Below, piece after piece: positions 15,824 to 21,973 of a stretch of 64,000 nucleotides of DNA. Location of the stretch: assembly GCF_013283785.1 (NCBI RefSeq), contig NZ_JABCPZ010000005.1, forward strand, positions 54,515-118,514, in the 5' to 3' direction. The first letter of the stretch is position 1. The number at the start of each line of letters is the position of its first letter. Origin of the DNA: Nonomuraea antri. GTDB lineage: Bacteria > Actinomycetota > Actinomycetes > Streptosporangiales > Streptosporangiaceae. Under the pieces are notes generated by a model. It ran no database searches. It was not told where the DNA came from and was given only the letters and a program-made list of their open reading frames with translations. A program made the translations under genes and the position numbers.

Positions 15824-16543
15824 ATGAAGCGCAGCAAGGCGCACAAGGACGCGACGGCCAAGGTCGACCGCGACAAGCTCTACACGCCCGCCGAGGCCGC
15901 GAAGCTGGCCAAGGAGACGTCCACCACCAAGTTCGACGCCACCGTCGAAGTGGCGCTGCGACTGGGCGTCGACCCTCGCAAGGCCGACCAGATCGTGCGC
16001 GGCACGGTCAACCTCCCGCACGGCACCGGTAAGACCGCCCGGGTCCTGGTCTTCGCGACCGGTGACCGTGCCGAGGCTGCCCGCGAGGCGGGCGCCGACA
16101 TCGTCGGCGCCGACGAGCTGATCGACGAGATCGCCAAGGGCAACAGGCTCAACGAGTTCGACGCCGTGGTCGCCACGCCCGACCTCATGGGCAAGGTCGG
16201 CCGCCTGGGCCGCGTCCTCGGCCCGCGTGGTCTCATGCCGAACCCCAAGACCGGCACCGTGACGCCCGACGTCGCCAAGGCCGTGACCGAGATCAAGGGC
16301 GGCAAGATCGAGTTCCGCACCGACCGGCAGGCGAACCTGCACTTCATCATCGGCAAGACGTCGTTCCCCGAGCTTCAGCTCATCGAGAACTACGCCGCCG
16401 CTCTCGACGAGGTGCTGCGTCTCAAGCCGTCGGCGGCCAAGGGCCGGTACCTGAAGAAGGTCACCTTCTCCACCACCATGGGCCCCGGCGTCCCGGTCGA
16501 CCCGAACCTCACGCGCGGCCTCACGGCCGAGCTCGAGGCGTAG
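15824..16543 (+). CDS. rplA: 50S ribosomal protein L1
   Basis: The 239-residue product has the L1 signature [14 protein letters not shown] (about residues 129-142) and the usual two-domain layout. It binds the L1 stalk of 23S rRNA and in many bacteria represses its own mRNA. ATG 15824 has CAGGAG about 8 nt upstream. The terminator that should follow is split by an IS30 element. Confidence 0.97.
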   Translation: MKRSKAHKDATAKVDRDKLYTPAEAAKLAKETSTTKFDATVEVALRLGVDPRKADQIVRGTVNLPHGTGKTARVLVFATGDRAEAAREAGADIVGADELIDEIAKGNRLNEFDAVVATPDLMGKVGRLGRVLGPRGLMPNPKTGTVTPDVAKAVTEIKGGKIEFRTDRQANLHFIIGKTSFPELQLIENYAAALDEVLRLKPSAAKGRYLKKVTFSTTMGPGVPVDPNLTRGLTAELEA

Positions 16544-16566
16544 TCCTCACCCAGGTTCATTCGAAG

Positions 16567-16580
16567 GCCCCCGTCCCGGA
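16567..16580 (+). terminator. Left arm of the interrupted rplA terminator
   Basis: GCCCCCGTCCCGGA pairs along all 14 positions (one G-U) with the segment at 17888-17901, beyond the IS element. The two arms are now about 1.3 kb apart, so the hairpin can no longer form as a compact structure. Confidence 0.75.
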
Positions 16581-16591
16581 TCTCCCTTTCC

Positions 16592-16612
16592 TTCTAGCGG
16601 TCGTCGCAACAC
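16592..16612 (+). repeat. Left inverted repeat of the IS30 element
   Basis: TTCTAGC followed by GGTCGTCGCAACAC. It matches the reverse complement of 17861-17881 at 19 of 21 positions. Confidence 0.75.
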
Positions 16613-16630
16613 CCCAGGTTGGGGAGTGCG

Positions 16631-17854
16631 ATGGAAGAGTTCGAGATCCGCAAGATCCGATCTCCGCAGGGCCCGAAGAAGCTGATCCGTGAGCGGGAGG
16701 AATACTTCCGGCTTATGGATCAAGGTTTCAGCAGCCGGGAAGCGTGTCGGATCGTTGGGATCAACATCCGGACCGGGAAGCGGTGGCGGAACGGCTGGAA
16801 CCGCACCAAATGGAACAAGGGGGCACCGCCCGCACCACGGACGGTGCCCCCACCAGGTGAGTCCCGCTATCTGCGGGAAGACGAGCGGATCTACATCGCC
16901 GACCGGGTACGGGAGAAGGCGTCGATCCGCGAGATCGCCCGCGAGATGGGCCGTGCGCCGTCCACCATCAGCCGGGAGATCCGCCGCAACCGGCACCCCA
17001 CAGGCGGCCAGTACCGGCCGCACGCGGCCCAGGCCCGCGCCGACGCCCGCCGGCCCCGCCCCAAGCCCAGCAAGATCGGGCAGAACCCGGAGTTACGGGC
17101 CTACATTCAGGAGCACCTGCACAAGCGCTGGAGCCCGGAGCAGATCGTCCAGAGCCTGCGCCGGACCTTTCCCGAGCGGGCGGAGATGCACGTGTGCCAC
17201 GAGACCATCTACCAGGCTCTCTACGTCCAAGGCCGCGGCGAGCTGCGCCGCGAGCTGACCCGGGCGCTGCGCACCGGCCGCGCGATGCGCAAGCCCCGTC
17301 GCCTGGCCCAGCAGCGCCAGCCCCGCTACAGCACGCCCATGGTCATGATCAGCGAGCGGCCCGCCGAAGCTGACGACCGGGCCGTCCCCGGCCACTGGGA
17401 AGGGGACTGCATCATCGGCAAGAACGGCAGCTCGGCCATCGGCACGCTGGTCGAACGCACCACTCGCTACGTGATGCTCGTCCACCTGCCGACCGACCGC
17501 AGTGCCGAGCGCATGCGCGACGCCCTGCTGGACACCGTCGCGACGCTGCCGGCCCATCTCAAGCGCTCTCTGACCTGGGACCAGGGCAGTGAGATGGGCC
17601 GTCACCACGAGTTCTCCGTCGCCGCCGACATGCCGGTCTACTTCTGCGATCCGGCCAGTCCTTGGCAGCGCGGCTCCAACGAGAACACCAACGGCCTGCT
17701 GCGCCAGTACTTCCCGAAGGGCACCGACCTGTCGGTCCACACGCGCGACCAGCTCGACGCCGTCGCTGCTGAATTGAACGCCAGACCAAGAAAGACGCTC
17801 GACTGGGAGACCCCAGCCGAGCGTCTCGCTATGCTGCTCGCGGCTACTAGTTGA
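16631..17854 (+). CDS. IS30-family transposase
   Basis: The 407-residue product has an N-terminal helix-turn-helix (REACRIVGINIRTGKRW), a second IS30-type HTH (SIREIAREMGRAPSTISREIRRN, about 98-120) and the DDE catalytic core: D259 in HWEGDCIIG, D317 in TWDQGSEM and E351 in GSNENTNGLLRQYFPKGT. The 33-residue D-to-E gap is the family norm. All catalytic residues are present and the frame is intact, so the element may be mobile. The ATG was chosen with GGGGAG at suitable spacing; an upstream TTG at 16619 is in frame. Confidence 0.95.
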   Translation: MEEFEIRKIRSPQGPKKLIREREEYFRLMDQGFSSREACRIVGINIRTGKRWRNGWNRTKWNKGAPPAPRTVPPPGESRYLREDERIYIADRVREKASIREIAREMGRAPSTISREIRRNRHPTGGQYRPHAAQARADARRPRPKPSKIGQNPELRAYIQEHLHKRWSPEQIVQSLRRTFPERAEMHVCHETIYQALYVQGRGELRRELTRALRTGRAMRKPRRLAQQRQPRYSTPMVMISERPAEADDRAVPGHWEGDCIIGKNGSSAIGTLVERTTRYVMLVHLPTDRSAERMRDALLDTVATLPAHLKRSLTWDQGSEMGRHHEFSVAADMPVYFCDPASPWQRGSNENTNGLLRQYFPKGTDLSVHTRDQLDAVAAELNARPRKTLDWETPAERLAMLLAATS

Positions 17855-17860
17855 TCATGC

Positions 17861-17881
17861 GTGTTGCGACGACCCCTGGAA
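17861..17881 (-). repeat. Right inverted repeat of the IS30 element
   Basis: GTGTTGCGACGACC followed by CCTGGAA; it is the inverted partner of 16592-16612. Confidence 0.75.
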
Positions 17882-17887
17882 TTCACC

Positions 17888-17907
17888 TCCGGGGCGGGGG
17901 CTTTTGT
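17888..17907 (+). terminator. Right arm of the interrupted rplA terminator
   Basis: TCCGGGGCGGGGGC (17888-17901), followed by TTTTGT, is the partner of 16567-16580 and carries the T-tract. It now lies beyond the IS element. Confidence 0.75.
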
Positions 17908-17955
17908 CTTTCCCGCGTACCTGCTCGCGGGACGTGGGGTGCCCGGCGCCCATTC

Positions 17956-18921
17956 TCAGTCGCCGGTCGCGCCCAGCCCCCAGACCCCCACGGTGCCGTC
18001 GCCCCCGCCGGCGGAGACCGCCACCGTCTCGCCGCCCAACCGCCCGATGGCCACCGACCAGATCCTGTCGGTGTGCCCGGTGAGCGTGTTCCCGAGCTGC
18101 TCGCCCGCGGCCAGGTCCCACACGCGTACGGTGGCGTCGTGGCCGCCGGTGACCGCGATCGTCCTGTCGCCCAGCCGTCCCACGGTCACCGAGCGCACGT
18201 CGCCGGTGTGGCCGGTGAGCGGGGCGCCGAGCTGTTCGCCCGCCGCGAGGTCCCACACGCGTACCGTGCCGTCCTTGCCGCCGGACACCGCGATCGTCCT
18301 GCCGTCGAGCTGTCCGACCGCCACCGCATAGACGTGGCCGGTGTGCCCGGTGAGCGTGTTCCCGAGCTGCTCGCCCGCGGCCAGGTCCCACACGCCGACC
18401 CGGCCGAGACGGTCTCCGGCGACCGCTGTCGGCCGGCCGTCGAGCTGCCCGAGCGCCACCGAGGAGCCGGCTCCGGTGAAGGTGCCCGCCTCTTCGCCGG
18501 ACGTCAGGTCCCACAGGCGGACGAGTTCGCCGCCCCCGCTGCCGGCGACGATCGGCCTGCCGTTCAGCCGGCCGGTTGTCAGCGCGGTGATGAAGTCGCC
18601 CCCGGCGAGCGCCGGTTCGCCGATCTTCTCGCGCGTCGCCAGGTCCCACCGCTGGGCCTGGTCGCCGTGGGCGATCCAGGCGATCGGGCGGCCGTCCGGC
18701 TCCGTGAACGTCACCGCGCCCGCCCACCGTACGGCGCCCGTGATCGGCTCGCCCAGTTGCCGGAACGCCGGGGCGGACGAGCGTCCGAGCACGACCCAGG
18801 CCACCGCCGCAGTGATCACGACGGCCACGGCCACCGTGCGCAGTCGCGGACGCCGAGCCGGGCGGACCTCGGTCACGACGGGCGGCCGAGGCTCGGGTGA
18901 CACGGGCTGGTGATGGGTCAT
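17956..18921 (-). CDS. Membrane-anchored WD40-repeat protein
   Basis: The 321-residue product has a Pro/Arg-rich cytoplasmic N-terminus, one membrane helix (about 29-47) and six or so WD40 blades. Several blades are nearly identical in protein and DNA (VWDLAAGEQLGNTLTGHT recurs), which points to recent blade duplication. The propeller would be a protein-interaction platform outside the membrane. No kinase domain is attached, although such propellers are often fused to Ser/Thr kinases in actinomycetes. It lies convergent to the IS element. The function is unknown. Confidence 0.82.
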   Translation of the reverse strand: MTHHQPVSPEPRPPVVTEVRPARRPRLRTVAVAVVITAAVAWVVLGRSSAPAFRQLGEPITGAVRWAGAVTFTEPDGRPIAWIAHGDQAQRWDLATREKIGEPALAGGDFITALTTGRLNGRPIVAGSGGGELVRLWDLTSGEEAGTFTGAGSSVALGQLDGRPTAVAGDRLGRVGVWDLAAGEQLGNTLTGHTGHVYAVAVGQLDGRTIAVSGGKDGTVRVWDLAAGEQLGAPLTGHTGDVRSVTVGRLGDRTIAVTGGHDATVRVWDLAAGEQLGNTLTGHTDRIWSVAIGRLGGETVAVSAGGGDGTVGVWGLGATGD

Positions 18922-19098
18922 CGGGCCTCCGGCGCTTACCCGGCCTCGGCAGGCGAGACGGGTGACAAACCTTAGGGCAACTCGGGGCTACGACTGGAGT
19001 CTCAGGGTTGTGTTCAGGAAATAGGGGACTTGTAAGGGATCACCCTGGGTTTTCCACGAATTGTGGGGGAAAGGTGCTACGGCGGGATTTCCGAAACG

Positions 19099-19111
19099 TA
19101 GGGTCAAGACA
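19099..19111 (+). promoter_or_regulatory. Candidate -10 element for the LppX-like gene
   Basis: TAGGGT (19099-19104) ends 6 nt before the ATG at 19111, and no SD is present. This fits a leaderless transcript. No convincing -35 is visible. Confidence 0.4.
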
Positions 19112-19938
19112 TGCTGAAGCGCAGGATTACTCTCGCCACCGCCGCGGCAGGCGCCGCACTCGTCGTCGCCGCGGCCGCTGGTTGTGGAACCACCGCGCAG
19201 CCCCTCCAGGTCAACCTGGCCGCCGCCGAGGTGCTCACGCAGGCCGCGCAGAAGACCGCTGAGGTCAGCAGCTACACCGTTGACATCGTGGCGAACGCGA
19301 CCCACCCCGAGCAGGGTGGCGGCAAGGTGCAGGGGCGGATGCTCTACCAGGGCAAGCCGACGCTGGCCGTCGACCTCACACTGGACGCCATCGACGTCGG
19401 CGACAAGAGCGTGCCCGGCGGCGTCCGGGCCGTGCTCCAGGGCGACGTCGTCTACGTCAAGATCGACGCGCTCAGGGAGCTCGTCGGGGCGTCCAAGCCG
19501 TGGATCAAGGTGTCGCTCAGCGAGATGGGCGGCGGCGACCAGGTCAAGCAGTACACCGACCAGATCCAGCAGTTCGACCTGGCCACCGTCACAAAGATGA
19601 TCACGGCGTCGCAGGACGTCAAGGCGGTCGGGAACGAGAGCGTCAACGGCACCGACACCACCCACTACAGCGGCACGTTCCCGGTCGACGCCGCCGTGCA
19701 GCAACTGCCCGCCGACCAGCAGCAGAACGCGCGCACGAACCTGGCCGAGCTCAAGGACCTCAAGTTCGACCTGTGGGTCGGCAGCGACAACCTGCCGCGC
19801 AAGCTGGCGATGAACGGCGGCAAGGACGGCGTCACGTTCGACGCCACGCTGTTCTTCAAGGGGTTCAACGAGCCCGTGAACATCCAGGCCCCGCCGGCCG
19901 ACCAGGTGGGCGAGCTGCCCAAGGGCACCACCAACTGA
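19111..19938 (+). CDS. LppX/LprAFG-family lipoprotein
   Basis: The 275-residue product has a lipoprotein signal peptide with lipobox AAGC and acylated C25. The mature part is an LppX/LprG-like fold (SYTVDIVANATHPEQGGG, GRMLYQGKPTLAVDL, LWVGSDNLPRKLAM). In mycobacteria this family carries lipids or lipoglycans across the periplasm. An unannotated lipoprotein gene between rplA and rplJ also occurs in Streptomyces as I recall, so the position may be conserved. The cargo here is unknown. Confidence 0.88.
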   Translation: MLKRRITLATAAAGAALVVAAAAGCGTTAQPLQVNLAAAEVLTQAAQKTAEVSSYTVDIVANATHPEQGGGKVQGRMLYQGKPTLAVDLTLDAIDVGDKSVPGGVRAVLQGDVVYVKIDALRELVGASKPWIKVSLSEMGGGDQVKQYTDQIQQFDLATVTKMITASQDVKAVGNESVNGTDTTHYSGTFPVDAAVQQLPADQQQNARTNLAELKDLKFDLWVGSDNLPRKLAMNGGKDGVTFDATLFFKGFNEPVNIQAPPADQVGELPKGTTN

Positions 19939-19958
19939 CAGGTTTTACCGAGAACGAT

Positions 19959-19987
19959 TTGGAAACTCGGCGGCCAGCACGTAGGCT
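19959..19987 (+). promoter_or_regulatory. rplJ-rplL promoter
   Basis: TTGGAA (19959-19964) and TAGGCT (19982-19987) have 17-bp spacing, predicting a start near 19994 and a leader of about 195 nt. Confidence 0.7.
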
Positions 19988-19993
19988 GGGCGT

Positions 19994-20190
19994 TGCCGAA
20001 GACCGCCGGTCGTCGTCAGGTGCCTCAATACCTGGCGGCCGAAGGATCCACACTATGTGGGCGACCCGCGCAGGTGTGAATGCGAGTTTCCCACATGGTT
20101 GATCCGTGTGCGTGAGCCCCGTGTGCGCCCTGCGCCCGGGGCCGTTCTCATTTCTGGGCCTTCGCCGGTGGCACATCTGGAAGGAGGCCC
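19994..20190 (+). ncRNA. L10 leader (autoregulatory 5' UTR of rplJL)
   Basis: The 5' untranslated region carries GCCGAAGACCGCCGG early and CCTGGCGGCCGAAGGATCC later, which can pair through CCGCC/GGCGG. This is the layout of the bacterial L10 leader, bound by the L10-(L7/L12) complex to repress translation. A second GC-rich hairpin (GCCCCG ... CGGGGC) lies near 20118-20145, before the SD GGAAGGAGG. Assignment rests on pattern and position. Confidence 0.7.
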
Positions 20191-20715
20191 ATGGCGAGGG
20201 CGGATAAGGCGACAGCGGTTGCCGAGCTCAAGAGCGAGTTCGAAGGCAGCGCCGCCGCCGTTCTGACCGAGTACCGCGGTCTCACCGTCGCTCAGCTCAA
20301 GCAGCTGCGCGTTGCTCTTGGTGAGAATGCGAAGTTCGCCGTGGCGAAGAACACCCTGACCAAGATCGCGGCCAACGAGGCCGGCGTCTCTGGTCTGGAC
20401 GACCTGCTGATCGGCCCGACGGCCGTCGCCTTCGTCAAGGGCGACGTGGTCGAGGCTGCCAAGGGTCTGCGTGACTTCGCCAAGGCCAATCCCCTTCTGG
20501 TGATCAAGGGCGGCGTCCTCGACGGCAAGGCGCTGGACGCTACCGAGATCACCAAGCTCGCCGACCTCGAGTCCCGCGAGGTTCTCCTCGCGAAGCTTGC
20601 TGGCGCGCTCAAGGCGAAGCAGAGCGCTGCTGCCGCGATGTTCGCCGCGCTGCCCACCAACATGGCTCAGCTGGCCGAAGCCCTTCGCGCGAAGCGCGAA
20701 GAGGCGGGCGAGTAG
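20191..20715 (+). CDS. rplJ: 50S ribosomal protein L10
   Basis: The 174-residue product has the L10 N-terminal domain ([37 protein letters not shown], with the NTL motif in AKNTLTKIA) and a C-terminal helix that binds L7/L12 dimers. It is the base of the ribosomal stalk. A strong SD (GGAAGGAGG) precedes the ATG. rplL follows after 69 nt. Confidence 0.97.
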   Translation: MARADKATAVAELKSEFEGSAAAVLTEYRGLTVAQLKQLRVALGENAKFAVAKNTLTKIAANEAGVSGLDDLLIGPTAVAFVKGDVVEAAKGLRDFAKANPLLVIKGGVLDGKALDATEITKLADLESREVLLAKLAGALKAKQSAAAAMFAALPTNMAQLAEALRAKREEAGE

Positions 20716-20784
20716 CTCGGGGATTGCCGCACAACCCGCGGTCCCGTTCTTAGTTTTAGCTAGTCCTATACGGAGGAAATCAAA

Positions 20785-21177
20785 ATGGCGAAGCTCAGCA
20801 CCGACGAGCTGCTCGACGCTTTCAAGGAGATGACCCTCCTCGAGCTTTCCGACTTCGTGAAGCTGTTCGAGGAGACGTTCGACGTCAAGGCCGCCGCCCC
20901 GGTCGCGGTCGCCGCCGCCGCCCCCGCCGCTGGTAGTGGCGAGGCCGCCGCCGTTGAGGAGCAGGACGAGTTCGACGTCATCCTCGAGGCCGCCGGCGAC
21001 AAGAAGATCCAGGTCATCAAGGAGATCCGCGCCCTGACGTCCCTGGGCCTCAAGGAGGCCAAGGACCTGGTCGACGGCGCTCCGAAGCCGGTCTTCGACG
21101 GCAAGGTCAACAAGGAGCAGGCGGAGAAGGCCAAGGCTGCCCTCGAGGGCGCCGGCGCCACCGTCACCGTGAAGTAA
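20785..21177 (+). CDS. rplL: 50S ribosomal protein L7/L12
   Basis: The 130-residue acidic stalk protein has an N-terminal dimerisation domain, an Ala-rich hinge (about 40-55) and the C-terminal factor-binding domain ([39 protein letters not shown]). It recruits EF-G, EF-Tu and IF2. GGAGG precedes the ATG and a strong terminator follows. Confidence 0.98.
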   Translation: MAKLSTDELLDAFKEMTLLELSDFVKLFEETFDVKAAAPVAVAAAAPAAGSGEAAAVEEQDEFDVILEAAGDKKIQVIKEIRALTSLGLKEAKDLVDGAPKPVFDGKVNKEQAEKAKAALEGAGATVTVK

Positions 21178-21193
21178 TTTTCACGATCTTCAA

Positions 21194-21238
21194 AAAGAGG
21201 CGACACACCCTGGTGCCGGGTGTGCCGCCTCTTTTTTA
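21194..21238 (+). terminator. rplJL terminator
   Basis: A stem of about 15 bp (AAGAGGCGACACACCC with GGGTGTGCCGCCTCTT, one A-C mismatch) is followed by a T-run (CTTTTTTATT). It is the most classical intrinsic terminator in the window. Confidence 0.9.
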
Positions 21239-21242
21239 TTGA

Positions 21243-21273
21243 TTGTCCCGTTCCACGTGGGAGCGGGTAACGT
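21243..21273 (+). promoter_or_regulatory. Candidate promoter of the MOSC gene (leaderless)
   Basis: TTGTCC (21243-21248) and TAACGT (21268-21273) are 19 bp apart, and the GTG start codon begins 7 nt later with no SD. Confidence 0.45.
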
Positions 21274-21279
21274 GCGCCT

Positions 21280-21945
21280 GTGAAACTCCTGTCGGTGAAC
21301 GTCGGCCGTGCCATGCCCGTCGACTACACAGATGCGCCCACCGGGATGACCGGAATCGACAAACGGCCCGCGCCGGGAGGGGTCCTGGTGACGCCGCCCA
21401 GCGCCAAGGGCAGCGGGGTGAGCGGCGACGACGTCTGCGACTCGCGCTTCCACGGCGGCGAGGCCCGCGCGGTCTACGCCTTCGCCCGTGAAGACCTGGA
21501 CACCTGGGAGCGATCGCTCGACCGCACCTTCGCCAACGGCGCGTTCGGCGAGAACCTGACCACCTCCGGCCTGGACGTCAACGAGGCGCTGATCGGCGAA
21601 CGCTGGCGGATCGGCGCCGACCTGGTGCTGGAGGTGACCGGGGGCCGCGTGCCGTGCCGCACGTTCGCGGGCTGGGTCGGCGAGAAGGGGTGGATCAAGA
21701 AGTTCACCGCGGTCGGCCGTACCGGGGCGCTGCTGCGGGTCATCACGCCGGGGGAGATCCGCGCGGGTGATCCGATCGAGGTCGTGCACCGGCCCGACCA
21801 CGACATCACCGTCGCGCTGGCGTTCCGCGCCGTGACCCTGGAACGTCACCTGCTGCCCCGGCTCCTGGTGGCCGCCGAGTGGCTGGAACCGGAGATGGCG
21901 CAGACGGCGCGTACGTACGTGGAGAAGTACGCCACCGACGCCTGA
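21280..21945 (+). CDS. MOSC domain-containing protein (YiiM-like)
   Basis: The 221-residue product is a MOSC-fold protein. It has an early DSRFHGGEARAVYAF segment, NGAFGENLTTSGLDVNEALIGERW and the conserved Cys C126 in GRVPCRTF, which in this superfamily handles sulfur or binds molybdopterin. YiiM-type proteins contribute to molybdenum-cofactor-dependent reduction of N-hydroxylated compounds. No domain is fused. The gene stands alone after the rplJL terminator. Confidence 0.88.
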   Translation: MKLLSVNVGRAMPVDYTDAPTGMTGIDKRPAPGGVLVTPPSAKGSGVSGDDVCDSRFHGGEARAVYAFAREDLDTWERSLDRTFANGAFGENLTTSGLDVNEALIGERWRIGADLVLEVTGGRVPCRTFAGWVGEKGWIKKFTAVGRTGALLRVITPGEIRAGDPIEVVHRPDHDITVALAFRAVTLERHLLPRLLVAAEWLEPEMAQTARTYVEKYATDA

Positions 21946-21973
21946 TCGGTGCCTTCGGCCGGGTCTTCGCTGC

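Larger units (their letters stand above)
16592..17881 (+). mobile_element. IS30-family insertion sequence (intact)
   Basis: The element of about 1.29 kb is bounded by imperfect 21-bp inverted repeats: left 16592-16612 and right 17861-17881, matching at 19 of 21 positions with a perfect inner core GGTCGTCGCAACAC. The core resembles the GGTCAACGCAAC block in IS30 ends. One full-length transposase fills it. The exact outer ends and the short target duplication could not be fixed. It sits in the loop region of the rplA terminator, consistent with the preference of some IS30 members for palindromic targets. Confidence 0.85.
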
